In this document: piece by piece, positions 55,158 through 64,000 of the stretch
Layout: each line of letters opens with the position of its first letter
Position numbering within the stretch: the stretch's first letter is position 1
Origin: Peltaster fructicola
Taxonomy: Eukaryota; Ascomycota; Dothideomycetes
DNA length: 64,000 bases
Assembly (NCBI GenBank): GCA_001592805.2
Contig: CP051143.1
Coordinates: 124,001-188,000 of the forward strand
Direction of reading: 5' to 3'
Notes under the pieces: generated by a model
Told to the model about the DNA's origin: nothing
Database searches by the model: none
The model's input: only the letters and a program-made list of their open reading frames with translations
Program-made: the position numbers and the translations under genes

Positions 55158-56192
55158 TTACCGGGGAGTCTTGGCTGCTTGTGCTTTCATCCAAGCCCGA
55201 CTACGAGCTCTGCCTGTGAGCGGCACCGTTGTATTGACAACTGGAGATACCAGGGGTACTGTGAGCCCAGGACTGAACAGATCAACGCGGCTGTTGGTCT
55301 TCGATTTTACTCCTTCTCCCAACGCAAGCTCGTCGAAGGCAGTCGAGCGTTGTTTGGGCACCATGCGCTTCGTTTCTGGGCCTACTGTCGTCACACCGCG
55401 CACTGGATAGCTTTGACGATAGGCAATATATCCAGCTTCCAATTCTGACGGCGGTCCTGACCGAAGCTGTGGCTGAACGTCCTGGGAGATGACAGCAGCA
55501 TCGCTGGGGACATCTGCTGAAGCTGTAGACAGACGTTGAGCACCTGGACTCCTGAAGACAGTATCGCTCTGTGTTTCTGGAGTGGAGGATGCTGATGACT
55601 GTTGGACGCCTCGGACGGTGAAGCCGGCTTCAGACTGAATTTCTGCAGGAGCGGCGGGAAGCTCTGCATAGAACGTATTTGGCTGAGGCTCAGAGTATGC
55701 TCGCTGCAGATGTGCTGCATCAGAGTGGTGTGCGGCACAAAGATTTTCGCTTTGTCGTCTGTCGATAGATGCCCACTCGGTATACGCTGGCGGTGGCATG
55801 TTGGCGCGGATGTCGTCCACATACGAAACCTCAATGCCACCATAGCTGCGCAGTAGCAGCAATGCTGAGGCAACCTGCTGCTTAGCGAGCTGGATCGCAG
55901 CCATCAGAGTTTGAGTGTCAAATTCTGGTGGTCCATCGGCGAGGACGCCTGCTATGTTGATCGTATTGTTGCATTTCGACAGACATATCTGAGATCTATG
56001 CATGATACCTTCGATCATGATCTTTTCGGAAGCCGTCAAGACGGCGTTTCGCTCCTGCCATAACTTCCAAGCGGTGGAGAAGTGCACTCTCAGGTCGAGT
56101 GTTGAAGCGGCAAGCTGTTCGTCGAGCTGTTTTGTGCTGGCTGTTTCATCTGATAGCAAAATCTTGGGTGAACAGCACAAGCTGTCGTCCAT
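55158..56192 (-). CDS. Protein of unknown function, helical N-terminus and disordered tail
   Basis: Intronless frame, 344 residues. I do not recognise it. Residues 1-125 are predicted helical, with regularly spaced hydrophobics (KQLDEQLAASTLDLRVHFSTAWKLW; LMAAIQLAKQQVASALLLLRSYGG). Residues 130-344 are rich in Ser, Pro, Gln and Ala and probably disordered, ending in a basic stretch (RARSRAWMKAQAAKTPR). PPPAYTEW is a PPxY-type motif that could bind WW domains of HECT ligases. No signal peptide or transmembrane helix. Length and composition suit a fungal regulatory or scaffold protein, but no function is claimed. Confidence 0.6.
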   Translation of the reverse strand: MDDSLCCSPKILLSDETASTKQLDEQLAASTLDLRVHFSTAWKLWQERNAVLTASEKIMIEGIMHRSQICLSKCNNTINIAGVLADGPPEFDTQTLMAAIQLAKQQVASALLLLRSYGGIEVSYVDDIRANMPPPAYTEWASIDRRQSENLCAAHHSDAAHLQRAYSEPQPNTFYAELPAAPAEIQSEAGFTVRGVQQSSASSTPETQSDTVFRSPGAQRLSTASADVPSDAAVISQDVQPQLRSGPPSELEAGYIAYRQSYPVRGVTTVGPETKRMVPKQRSTAFDELALGEGVKSKTNSRVDLFSPGLTVPLVSPVVNTTVPLTGRARSRAWMKAQAAKTPR

Positions 56193-56694
56193 GGAGCATG
56201 TCGATGATGGTGAGCACGCGGACTATGGCCTTTTGTGTTGGTTGAAGAAGCTTAAGATGAGAGAGCTTGGGCGAAAGTGAGACAACAATGGAGGGGCGCA
56301 AGAGCATAACCCTCCCAAAGGAGCACTTGGAAGGATGGACCAAAAGTGGGAGCGATTGGTCAGAGATACATTGAAGCGTGCTGGAGGCCGCAGTCGCGCC
56401 ATGCGAAGTATATGCAAGCCACACCTGCGCATGGGCGGTTGTGATTGAACACGAAACTTGCTCAGCCTTGCGACGCACCATGAGCCTCGCCAGATATGAT
56501 GTCCAGCCTGCAGGGCATTGACAGTGTATGAGGACAACGATCGCACTTTGCTCTGTGGTGTTGTTTCGATAGAGTGACGACTTAATTAAGGTATCCTACG
56601 CATACCATGGCAACGACAGAACGCTACAACATGATTACAATATCAAATCTCCTCCTCGTCCCTGGGTATTGCCATGTCGCATCCATCGACTTGC
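56193..56694. other. Promoter of the orphan gene
   Basis: 502 bp between minus-strand genes; overlapping frames of about 105 codons on the minus strand have no recognised features. Confidence 0.4.
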
Positions 56695-58167
56695 TTAGAG
56701 CGTCTTCTCAGGCACAGAGGTGTGGGCAAAGTCTGATGTTGCGCTTCCTGTGTGTGCCTGTCCGACAGGCTCAGTGTGTGTTGCAGCTGTGGTTGGAACA
56801 GTCTGTCCAGTGGTCTGGCCAGTAGTGGCAACTGGCGACTGAGTGTTGTTTGCAATTGGTGACTGAGTAGATCCAGCAACCGGAGACTGACCGACAGGAC
56901 CAGACGGGCTACCAGGCGCGCTCTCAAGAGTCTCGTTGCTAGACTGTCCAGCAACTGAAGCGATCACGTCGTGCCACTTCATTGCGTCCTGTGGGGTATG
57001 TGCACGGAAGCTGTACTCATGAGTGAGAGACATCTTGGCGAGCACTCCCTTGCTGGCATCCTTGCCACGAACGTTGAACTTGACGCCATCCACGGCTCCG
57101 ATCATGCAGTCTGGAAGGTACAGACTGTTCTCGGGTGTTGGGTCCTTGGCGAAGTCGTCATCTGTCTTGAATTCGTGCAAATACTTGCTGGGTGTGATGA
57201 CATAGTATGATGTGCTGTAGCTCTTCATGACCTTGCCCTTTCGTTCCAGCGATCCTGCAATGAGTGGCTGTGTAGACTTGTGGTCTTGGTTGGCGAAGCC
57301 AATGTTCTCGACGCTTCGCTTTGGTACGGATGGATCGATGAGAGTGTTGCTGTTGCGCTTGATGAAGCCGTCCCACTCGAAGTTTGGTGGGATCCTGTGT
57401 GACGTCGCAGCGATGTCGCCGTACATGTTGCGTGTCGACTCCGTCTGGGTCTGGATGACAGAGTTGAATTGTGCCAGGCCTGTCTGAATAGTTTGGATAA
57501 TGTGGGCCTCGAACTGTGAAAAGCTATTCTGGACGGAGATGAGATCGTCACGATTGTTGTTCTCCTCGATGACCTGCTTGTTCAAACGGTGATAGACCTG
57601 TCGCTGTAGGACATATGGATCATCAGCAGCCTTGACACTACCAGCTGATGAGTCAAATGCCGCAGTGTGTTGTCCTAGAAGCTCGATGTGCTTCTGGCTC
57701 GTGTTTCGTGCCTTGTCGACCAGCTTAGCACCCTTACCAGCGCCCTTTGTGAGTTCCTTCGTCTTGTTCTTGATCTCGGAGTGAAGACGCTCGAAGATTG
57801 GTAAGACTGAGCCCTTGAGTGTCTTTGCAGTCTCAAAGTGTGCATTTGAGACACCCTGAGTGTTCGAACGGATGTTCTCAAAGAGGCCTGCGATTCCTCC
57901 AAGGTTTTGGTCGAAGTGGTGGCCCTCCTTCAGTGGTGAGTTTACTGTCTTGAGGACCTTCTCGTACTCCTTGCCATGCTGGTGCTGCATCTTCTCCGTG
58001 GCCTGAACGTAGTCTTCAAGGTAGCCACATGCATGCTTCCATGCTTGCAGTCGCTCATGGAAGAGCTTCGTGGTCTCAGAGCTATCCTCATCGGGGATGG
58101 CATCGTCTGGGTCCATCGTGCTGCTGCGAGTGGGCAGGTTGGTGGTTGGAGATGTAGTGGCTGACAT
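56695..58167 (-). CDS. SLM1: SLM1-type BAR-PH domain protein (PI(4,5)P2 and TORC2 effector)
   Basis: Intronless frame, 490 residues from ATG 58167 (the frame opens further upstream without a good start). Residues about 30-275 form an F-BAR-like helical domain: TKLFHERLQAWKHACGYLEDYVQATEKMQHQHGKEYEKVLKTV, then LGGIAGLFENIRSNTQGVS and NKTKELTKGAGKGAKLVDKAR. The PH domain follows with LIAGSLERKGKVMKSYSTSYYVITPSKYLHEF and DCMIGAVDGVKFNVRGKD, and MKWHDVIASVAG closes it. The tail is a Thr/Ser/Gln/Pro-rich repeat (QSPVAGSTQSPIANNTQSPVATT). Yeast Slm1/Slm2 bind PI(4,5)P2 at eisosomes and pass membrane stress to TORC2. The architecture is clear. Confidence 0.92.
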   Translation of the reverse strand: MSATTSPTTNLPTRSSTMDPDDAIPDEDSSETTKLFHERLQAWKHACGYLEDYVQATEKMQHQHGKEYEKVLKTVNSPLKEGHHFDQNLGGIAGLFENIRSNTQGVSNAHFETAKTLKGSVLPIFERLHSEIKNKTKELTKGAGKGAKLVDKARNTSQKHIELLGQHTAAFDSSAGSVKAADDPYVLQRQVYHRLNKQVIEENNNRDDLISVQNSFSQFEAHIIQTIQTGLAQFNSVIQTQTESTRNMYGDIAATSHRIPPNFEWDGFIKRNSNTLIDPSVPKRSVENIGFANQDHKSTQPLIAGSLERKGKVMKSYSTSYYVITPSKYLHEFKTDDDFAKDPTPENSLYLPDCMIGAVDGVKFNVRGKDASKGVLAKMSLTHEYSFRAHTPQDAMKWHDVIASVAGQSSNETLESAPGSPSGPVGQSPVAGSTQSPIANNTQSPVATTGQTTGQTVPTTAATHTEPVGQAHTGSATSDFAHTSVPEKTL

Positions 58168-58699
58168 TGTGTGTGAACTTGGTATTATTGTAATTTGGAA
58201 AAGTATGTGCGCATGAGAAGAAGGGTCGTTCACGGTATATATCAATGTTCAGTGCTACCCACCCTCCGCGCGCGTCACCAGAAAAGCTATCAGCCACGAC
58301 GTCATTCCGTCGATCTGGTAGCATCGCGCCACGCTGGCATGTGTTGATGTTACACTGCGATGGGTCTAGATCTTGCGTCACGCTCTCCTGTTCACCAGCA
58401 GTCCTCAAAACTGTGAGATCTTCGATAGCCCCAAAAGAGCAGCATGATCGAGGGTAAGGTTTCGAGCAATCCATGCTTCCGTCAGTCACAGGTGAACCTG
58501 GCAATTGATCCTTCAAGGGGAAGCTACTGCATTCAAAGATAGGTGTAGAGCATATAATTCGTTGTCATAATGTACAATATGTGTAGGAGTATCTCATGCC
58601 TTTATGCTGTGCTTGCGCTTGCGCGACTTGCAAATCTATCATCTATACCATCAAAAATCGGTCGTAATCATTCTGCGCCGAGCCCTAATGCTTAGGAAG
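58168..58699. other. Promoter of SLM1-like gene
   Basis: 532 bp between two minus-strand genes; frames of 67-70 codons are unsupported. Confidence 0.4.
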
Positions 58700-60559
58700 T
58701 CAAGTACCGGCGCGCAGAGTCCTGAGACGTGCTTCTTCATCCATGTTTCGCATTGCTATGCTTCTATGGGTCACATGCGTAGGAGGCGGTGGTGGTGGTG
58801 GTGGTGATATCGTGCCTGTGATTGAAGAGTCCGACGTGGCACGAGACGGTGATGGACGTTGTGATGGACTGGGAGGTCGTGATGTTGCGTCGATGTAGCT
58901 TGGAGGATGATCGCCAAATGGAGTGGCCGGTATGGGTGTGCGAAGAGCTGCGTTGTATGAGGGTACTCGTGATAAGTCGTCGAGGTTGTATGTTGCAAGG
59001 CTGAGATTATTATGTGTCTCTTCTTCAGCAGATGTCCTCCTAGATGTCAGTCCGCTGCCAATTGGTGACTGAGCGGTTGTGGCAAACAAGACAGAGCTTC
59101 TATTGCGGCTGCCTGCAAACGATCGATCTGGACTGCCACGACCTGTCGTTACGCCAGCTGGTGTTCCAGTGCCACTGCTAGACTGACTTGGAACCCGCGC
59201 ATTTTCAGGATCCAGCACGTCGTTGATCTGGAGGTTTGTGAGTCGTGAGTGTAGTGTTGCAGGCACAGCACTTCCATGAGAAGGCATCTCCCCAACGGCA
59301 ACCCCATTTAAGGATTGCAGATTTTCGTCTGAAGCTCTTCGACTGTGCGCTAGTGCATCGCCAGGTGTGTTCGATCCACTTCCAGGTCTGCTCATGTATC
59401 CTGCTGGATCTATGTCGCTGAATATTTGATCGAGCTGGTGCTGACCATATTGTGGAGGTGCTGCAAGGGTTGCATTCATGCCGTCAAAAGCAGCTTGAGT
59501 GCCATCGTGTATGTGTACTTCGTTGCGGTCGTTGATAGGGAGGTTCGGGGAGATGAAGAGCTTGACCGGAAGACGGCAGACCAGCTGCGAGACATGACCT
59601 TCCGGATTATGGATATTAACCATAAGCTTGAACCTGTGCGTGATGTTGATCTGATGCGAGTCAACGTCCTGTCTGCATTTGTGTAGTGACGTCGGCAATG
59701 GAAGTGTTGCTTGGAACTTGTACATCTCGTCGGCCATTACTGGGTCCTCAGCCGTCTCGCCCTCATAAACGACCTTGGCCTGTTCCGGGAAGTCCATCTG
59801 CACTCTTGCGACTTCGGCTTCTTCAGATTTTGCTTTGTCATTCCGATTCTCAGCATTGGTAGGTACATCCGATATCCTCTTTATGACCGTCTCCATCAAC
59901 TTCATCTCAACTCTTCCCAGCTGTATGCCTTTCTTTATAGGCGAGAGCTCGACGTCTGCTGTGATGGAAGTGCCGAAGACAACTGCGTCTGAAGGTATGG
60001 ATATGCTGTAGCTGAGCTTGTTGGCCCAGATGTCTGCGTTGATCCTGCTCCGTGCCATCTCTGCTGATTCTTGTCCGAGCGTTCGTACAATTCTCAAATG
60101 CGCTCTCGCAGTGAGATCCCTCACATTCCAACCCGGTCGTGATATCGCTGCGTGCAGGTGGTAGACAATGAATGTATCGCGAAGGCCCTCAACACTCTCG
60201 GGTGTTGAAGCAGGAAGCTCAAACTCAAAGGGCCATTCTATGAAGCCCTCATTGACTTTGTGTGTGCTTTCGATACTGCCCAGTGGTCGTTCTTGGTTGA
60301 GGAATGTTCGCTTGTCTTCTGTGACGCCAGAGGTCATGGTTGTTGAGAAGACCCAGCTGACCTTGCGTTTTCCTTCCAGTCGTATCCTGGGCTTGCTGAT
60401 GCTCATCGCTTCAGGACAATTGAGCCTGACGCGACCTGTGAGTTTGGTGCTGCTGGCTTCATGCTCGTCACCAGCGAAGACGATGAAGCGAGAATCAGGA
60501 AGGATTTCCAGAGTCGGTTTGACCTTTGGAAGGCCGTTCGTGCTCCTTGACGTAAGCAT
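58700..60559 (-). CDS. creD: CreD-like arrestin (alpha-arrestin adaptor for ubiquitin ligase)
   Basis: Intronless frame, 619 residues from ATG 60559; 42 further codons upstream are open but low-quality. The arrestin N-domain shows LEILPDSRFIVFAGDEHEAS, LTGRVRLNCPEAMSISKPRIRLEGKRKVSW and the ESVEGLRDTFIVYHLHAAI segment; the C-domain shows WANKLSYSISIPSDAVVFGTSI, VELSPIKKGIQLGRVEMKLMET and GHVSQLVCRLPVKLFISPNLP. The family tail follows: QYGQHQLDQIFSDIDPAGYMSR, then DLSRVPSYNAAL. PY motifs for HECT ligase WW domains are PPSY (HPPSYIDA) and, weaker, VPSY. A Pro run (eight residues) is encoded by GGT repeats on the plus strand. In Aspergillus CreD opposes CreB/CreC in carbon repression, with a HulA-type ligase. 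It neighbours creC. Confidence 0.92.
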   Translation of the reverse strand: MLTSRSTNGLPKVKPTLEILPDSRFIVFAGDEHEASSTKLTGRVRLNCPEAMSISKPRIRLEGKRKVSWVFSTTMTSGVTEDKRTFLNQERPLGSIESTHKVNEGFIEWPFEFELPASTPESVEGLRDTFIVYHLHAAISRPGWNVRDLTARAHLRIVRTLGQESAEMARSRINADIWANKLSYSISIPSDAVVFGTSITADVELSPIKKGIQLGRVEMKLMETVIKRISDVPTNAENRNDKAKSEEAEVARVQMDFPEQAKVVYEGETAEDPVMADEMYKFQATLPLPTSLHKCRQDVDSHQINITHRFKLMVNIHNPEGHVSQLVCRLPVKLFISPNLPINDRNEVHIHDGTQAAFDGMNATLAAPPQYGQHQLDQIFSDIDPAGYMSRPGSGSNTPGDALAHSRRASDENLQSLNGVAVGEMPSHGSAVPATLHSRLTNLQINDVLDPENARVPSQSSSGTGTPAGVTTGRGSPDRSFAGSRNRSSVLFATTAQSPIGSGLTSRRTSAEEETHNNLSLATYNLDDLSRVPSYNAALRTPIPATPFGDHPPSYIDATSRPPSPSQRPSPSRATSDSSITGTISPPPPPPPPTHVTHRSIAMRNMDEEARLRTLRAGT

Positions 60560-62074
60560 TGTCAAGGAATGTGTTTTGAGTTGTGTCACACAGGCACCGC
60601 ACTGTGTCCAGGCATGTGTGTGTTTGTGGTTCTTGGTGGTAGGTGGAGGTCGACAACGAGATGAACGCGCAAGTGGACGCGCCACGGATCTTATTAATCA
60701 CGGCACTCTCAGCCCACGTATCCAATGCGCAGGACCCTGTCGCGGTGTGTGTCTCCAGAATAGGTCGTCTCGAAAGCTTTTTGAAGCTTATGCACGTACG
60801 GTAGATGACGTGTGGACCACGAGATGCTGCAAACGGGCCTAGGCTGGAAGCTCTAGCTGCTGACTATGGCTTGTGGCGCTCTGTCTTTCAGCAGCGATCG
60901 AAGTAAGAGGTGCCGGAGTGTCCAGGATGGCTTGAGCTGAAAGACTTCCGATGGATGCTGGGCGTTGATAATGGGCGCTTGCTTTTCGTTGTTCGTGCTG
61001 AGGCCCTTTGATCAAGCACATGTGAGAAGGACTGTAGACCTAAGTGGGGTGGGAACGATGAGTCGAAACGGTTTTCTTTTTAGGAATGCGCGCTCACCAA
61101 ATAGCAAATCGACCGTGATGAGACCGACGTCAGGACGATCGCAGATGCCTGGTATGATCAAGATTCCAAGGAGCCTATTCTGACGAGTCAGGATATAAGT
61201 GTCACCCGTGCATGCTTCGGCCTCCTGCTCGCCGATTAGCTTTCAGGCTGCGAGAAACACGCCGTGCTACAAGCGTTTGCGATATTCGCTTGGGGAGTTG
61301 TGGGAGCACGACTCACAGTCGGTGTCGTCGATGGTGTTTCGTGTGCCCTATCTTCTCTCCCACGCTTGCAGCTCGTACAGCTTTGGGCGAGGCGCACCCT
61401 CAGCCTCTTAAGAAGCTAAGTTAGCGAAGAAATGCATGTGCCTATCTCTCCTACGGCCTCTCCGAAGCACTTGAGCCTCCCTTTCTATATCACACAGAAT
61501 CCACCTCTCGCCTTCTAGCCAGCCATGTGGCAGACCAGTGGGTCCTTGCGGCAGAGATTGCAGCGATGCTTCGTGGCTTGACTCAAAAACCCTCACGATG
61601 GTTGTGATTCCACTCCCAAGGCTGCGCCCAGTAATTCCGAGGACGACGAAGACCAGACACCAGGCAACGCCATCGTGGGAGTATATCCATGGCTGGGAGT
61701 AGGTCGAAGCAGTCGTCTTACTGATCACGCGTCTGTACGCATGGTAGTATGCACGGCTTAATACCATCGTGGACAGCACATCTGATCAGTCCAGCGTGCT
61801 TCCTGATGCACAGCAGACACTCACACCAGTCAGATCTGACTTGTAACATTCATTCAAAAGCTCGTTTCAGCTTGCGGCAACACTTCTTTGGTGCCCTGAG
61901 ATCGGTCCTAGCACAGCCGGCTGTCTACGGGACCAAACTTATGATGGGCAAGCATGTGCCGAGCCAGACAAGCATTGGTTTCACGTGCAAGACCACTCGT
62001 CACATGTCAGCGGTTGAGGGCTTGTGATCGAAATGTTTCTGCTCGAACGTCGATGCTGTGCCTCGTCGAAGCAG
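60560..62074. other. Long gap between creD-like and creC genes
   Basis: 1.5 kb: promoter of the arrestin gene and 3' flank of creC. A 123-codon minus frame (61779-61408) contains one hydrophobic stretch (CLVFVVLGITG) and a possible GTGAGG donor, but I could not build a convincing gene. Plus-strand frames of 60-92 codons are also unsupported. Confidence 0.4.
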
Positions 62075-64000
62075 CTATGATCTGAGCCCTGTAATGGATG
62101 CAGACCGAGAGCCACCAGGGCCATCTCCCGCGGCGTCGCTGGGGCGATCCCATTCTCGAATATGAGCTGGGTGTGGTTAGTACTCAGCTGATCTGATTCT
62201 GAGACGAGCAACTCACCTCCATCATCAGACGCTAAGATCGTCTTCTCCGTGAAGTCTAGCCAGCGCAATGGCCGCTCCCCTATGGCCTTGCTCATGACTG
62301 GTGGTAGAGTCGCAACAGCCGCCTTAGCTTCCACGGCATGCACGACATCGCCCTGCTCGTCAGGGATCTGTGTCAGGTTCGAATTTGAGCGCAATCTGCC
62401 AGCATTCGATGCTATGCTCTCCTTGCGAGCCTGACCAGGTCCACTAGAGATGCTACCGCGATTGCGCAGACTCATAGCCTTCGGTCGTCCAAGCATGCCC
62501 ACGCTGAAGTCCCAGAGGAGCAGCCTGCAATCCTCTCCCACGCTGCCAAACCTGTAGTTGCGTTCATCGCATCTCCAAGGATCGAATTTGAGGTCGCGCA
62601 CCCAGCTTTCATGGCCTATGCAGCGTGCGACCAGTGCTTGTTCTGCAAATGACCAAATGCTCACGAGATCGTCTTGGCCGCCTGTAAGTACATATTGCCC
62701 ATCGGGTGACCATGCTACCGAAAGTAAAGCACCGTAGAAGCTGCGATAGACGTCAACGATGTGTTCGTTGATGTAGTCGAAGACCGTGAGCGTGCCATCG
62801 TCGCTGACTAGCGCAAGGTGTTGACCGTCTGGCGAGAACGCACACTTGTTGATGCGTGCTTTGCTGACTCTCCATGCTGCTATTGGATTGCTCTTCTGGT
62901 TCTGTGATTGCACCGACTTGAGCATCTGCAGTCGTGAATTGTCCACCTGCTCAGTTGCAGCCTCAAGAGGAGCTTCTGGCACAAAGTCCGCATCCTCTTT
63001 CTCTTTGTCGTACACGATTGAGGTGCCATCCTGGTGAGTTGCCAGGAACAGACCTTCTTTCCTCGGTAACCAGTTTATGTCGATCACGGGCGTAGCATTG
63101 ATGCAGCCATTCTTATTGATCCTCGCATATTTCTGCGATATAGGTTCGTACCAGATAATGTCACCTGTGTTGAAGCCCATGACAACATCGACATGGCTGG
63201 TTGTCTTTGTCAATTGATTGACATCGTGGCAAAGGACATGCGCCTTCGTGAAAAGCACCTTGCTCAGTTGCTCAGATTTGTTCTCTGCTGAAAGGTCCAG
63301 CATGTAGTACGCTCTGTTGACATTTGCAAAAGCCATCAATCCTTCTGGAGACCGTTCATTGAGCCTCTTCGACATCGAGTCGTGAGAGACTACCCTTGAG
63401 ACGAACGACGAATTGGATTTCACCATGTTGTTCTTGGGCTTCGACTTATCCTCCTTCTTCTTTCCCTTCACCACGACTTGCGCCAGAGCCGCATTGTTCT
63501 CTCCATACGACGGTAGGGCATTGTAGTAGTTGGAGGAACCGAACCCATTGGTGATAGAACCACTGTCGCTCTTCGGGCTCGAAACCTCCTCTTGTATACT
63601 CGCAATTTGCGACCTACTGCTGTGGTGGAAGAGGCCTCGCACCGGCTCAGTGCTCGACGCAAACGTGACGATGCTCACTTTGGTACCAATGGTCGGCGGT
63701 CCAGTGTTCGGCGCGAGAGGATTCGTGTTGGACGGCGCAACATCGTTGGGATGTGGTGGTGGTGTCGCGAGCTGCAAATCGTCCTTCAAGACATAGGTGC
63801 CTTCGCCGACCACAAGGTCCAGCCCCGTTGGGTGGGTGAGGATATTGTGAGTCTCCAGAGCTGAAGTCAGGCCAGGGTAGAGACCGCCATTGACAGTTGT
63901 TCGAGGAGGAGGTGGAATGACCGCACTGCAGATTGAGACAGGCCCGTTAGAACATGTACTCCCACAACGAACTGCATTCGTGATTCGTCCAAGCTGCTTG
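62075..64000 (-). CDS. creC: Carbon catabolite repression WD40 protein CreC, 5' end outside window
   Basis: The frame runs from the window edge to a donor at 62217, with the last exon at 62166-62075 (50 nt intron, AGTACTAAC branch). The N-terminal lead has PPPPRTTVNGG and VGEGTYVLKDDLQLATPPPHP, typical of CreC. Then SSFVSRVVSHDSMSKRL and the WD repeats: VDVVMGFNTGDIIWYEP, VIDINWLPRKEGLFLA, INKCAFSPDGQHLALVSDDG, SVAWSPDGQYVLTGGQDDLVSIWSF and GHESWVRDLKFDPWRCDERNYRFGSVGEDCRLLLWDF. The last exon ends the family motif GAHIREWDRPSD. CreC binds and stabilises the deubiquitinase CreB in catabolite repression. The start lies near or beyond 64000; an acceptor at 63926 is possible. Confidence 0.93.

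Noticed and set aside
61408-61779. Minus-strand frame of 123 codons with one hydrophobic stretch
   Set aside because: Second half loses coding-like codon use, and no gene model with flanking exons was convincing.

Overview
The window looks like a gene-dense piece of nuclear chromosome from a filamentous ascomycete. I infer Dothideomycetes from general character only; no marker gene fixes the class. The evidence is about 32 genes on both strands, introns mostly of 43-52 nt with GTRNGY donors and CTRAY branch points, two Zn2Cys6 regulators, and typical filamentous-fungal proteins (CreC, a CreD-like arrestin, RSC9, KAR5/Tht1). I found no transposon, virus-like element, rRNA, tRNA or CRISPR array. 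Almost everything is housekeeping or regulatory, with no obvious secondary-metabolite cluster.

Layout. 0-10.8 kb: tail of a CIA30 complex I assembly factor, MED7, a PAP2 lipid phosphatase, mitochondrial ribosomal protein uL6m, a KAR5/Tht1 nuclear-fusion protein, a Zn2Cys6 factor and an Rsm1-like zinc-finger protein. 10.9-19.5 kb: an HNM1-type permease, a MARVEL-like membrane protein, an alpha/beta-hydrolase-like protein without the usual nucleophile serine, an unrecognised gene and an amidase. 19.9-31.2 kb: RSC9, a Rec114-like protein, a SIS-domain isomerase, branched-chain 2-oxoacid dehydrogenase E1-alpha, and a metallophosphoesterase/RGG protein. 31.6-43.3 kb: an RGT1-like regulator, an unknown polytopic membrane protein, a PAQR protein, the cap methyltransferase ABD1, proteasome subunit RPN7 and alanine aminotransferase. 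43.8-56.2 kb: small mitochondrial proteins, a protein with tandem 9-10 residue repeats, branched-chain E1-beta, a coiled-coil AAA ATPase, an Hsp70-like protein and an orphan. 56.7-64 kb: SLM1-type BAR-PH protein, a CreD-like arrestin and CreC.

Functional links. E1-alpha and E1-beta of the same mitochondrial complex lie about 18 kb apart on the same strand. CreC and the CreD-like arrestin, both part of the ubiquitin side of carbon catabolite control, are neighbours, and an RGT1-like glucose regulator lies 29 kb away. Several gene pairs are divergent with 270-490 bp between starts (MED7/PAP2, uL6m/KAR5, Zn2Cys6/RSM1, amidase/RSC9, ABD1/RPN7).

Three host genes (RSC9, the RGT1-like factor, the AAA ATPase) change reading frame where I see no convincing intron. 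In two of them the change falls inside a continuous motif or continuous coding pattern. Assembly indels are the simplest explanation, but real lesions cannot be excluded from this sequence alone. I did not find a convincing wholly new system. The best candidates for new biology are the phosphoesterase-RRM-RGG protein, the serine-less hydrolase, the tandem-repeat protein and the conserved unknown membrane protein.
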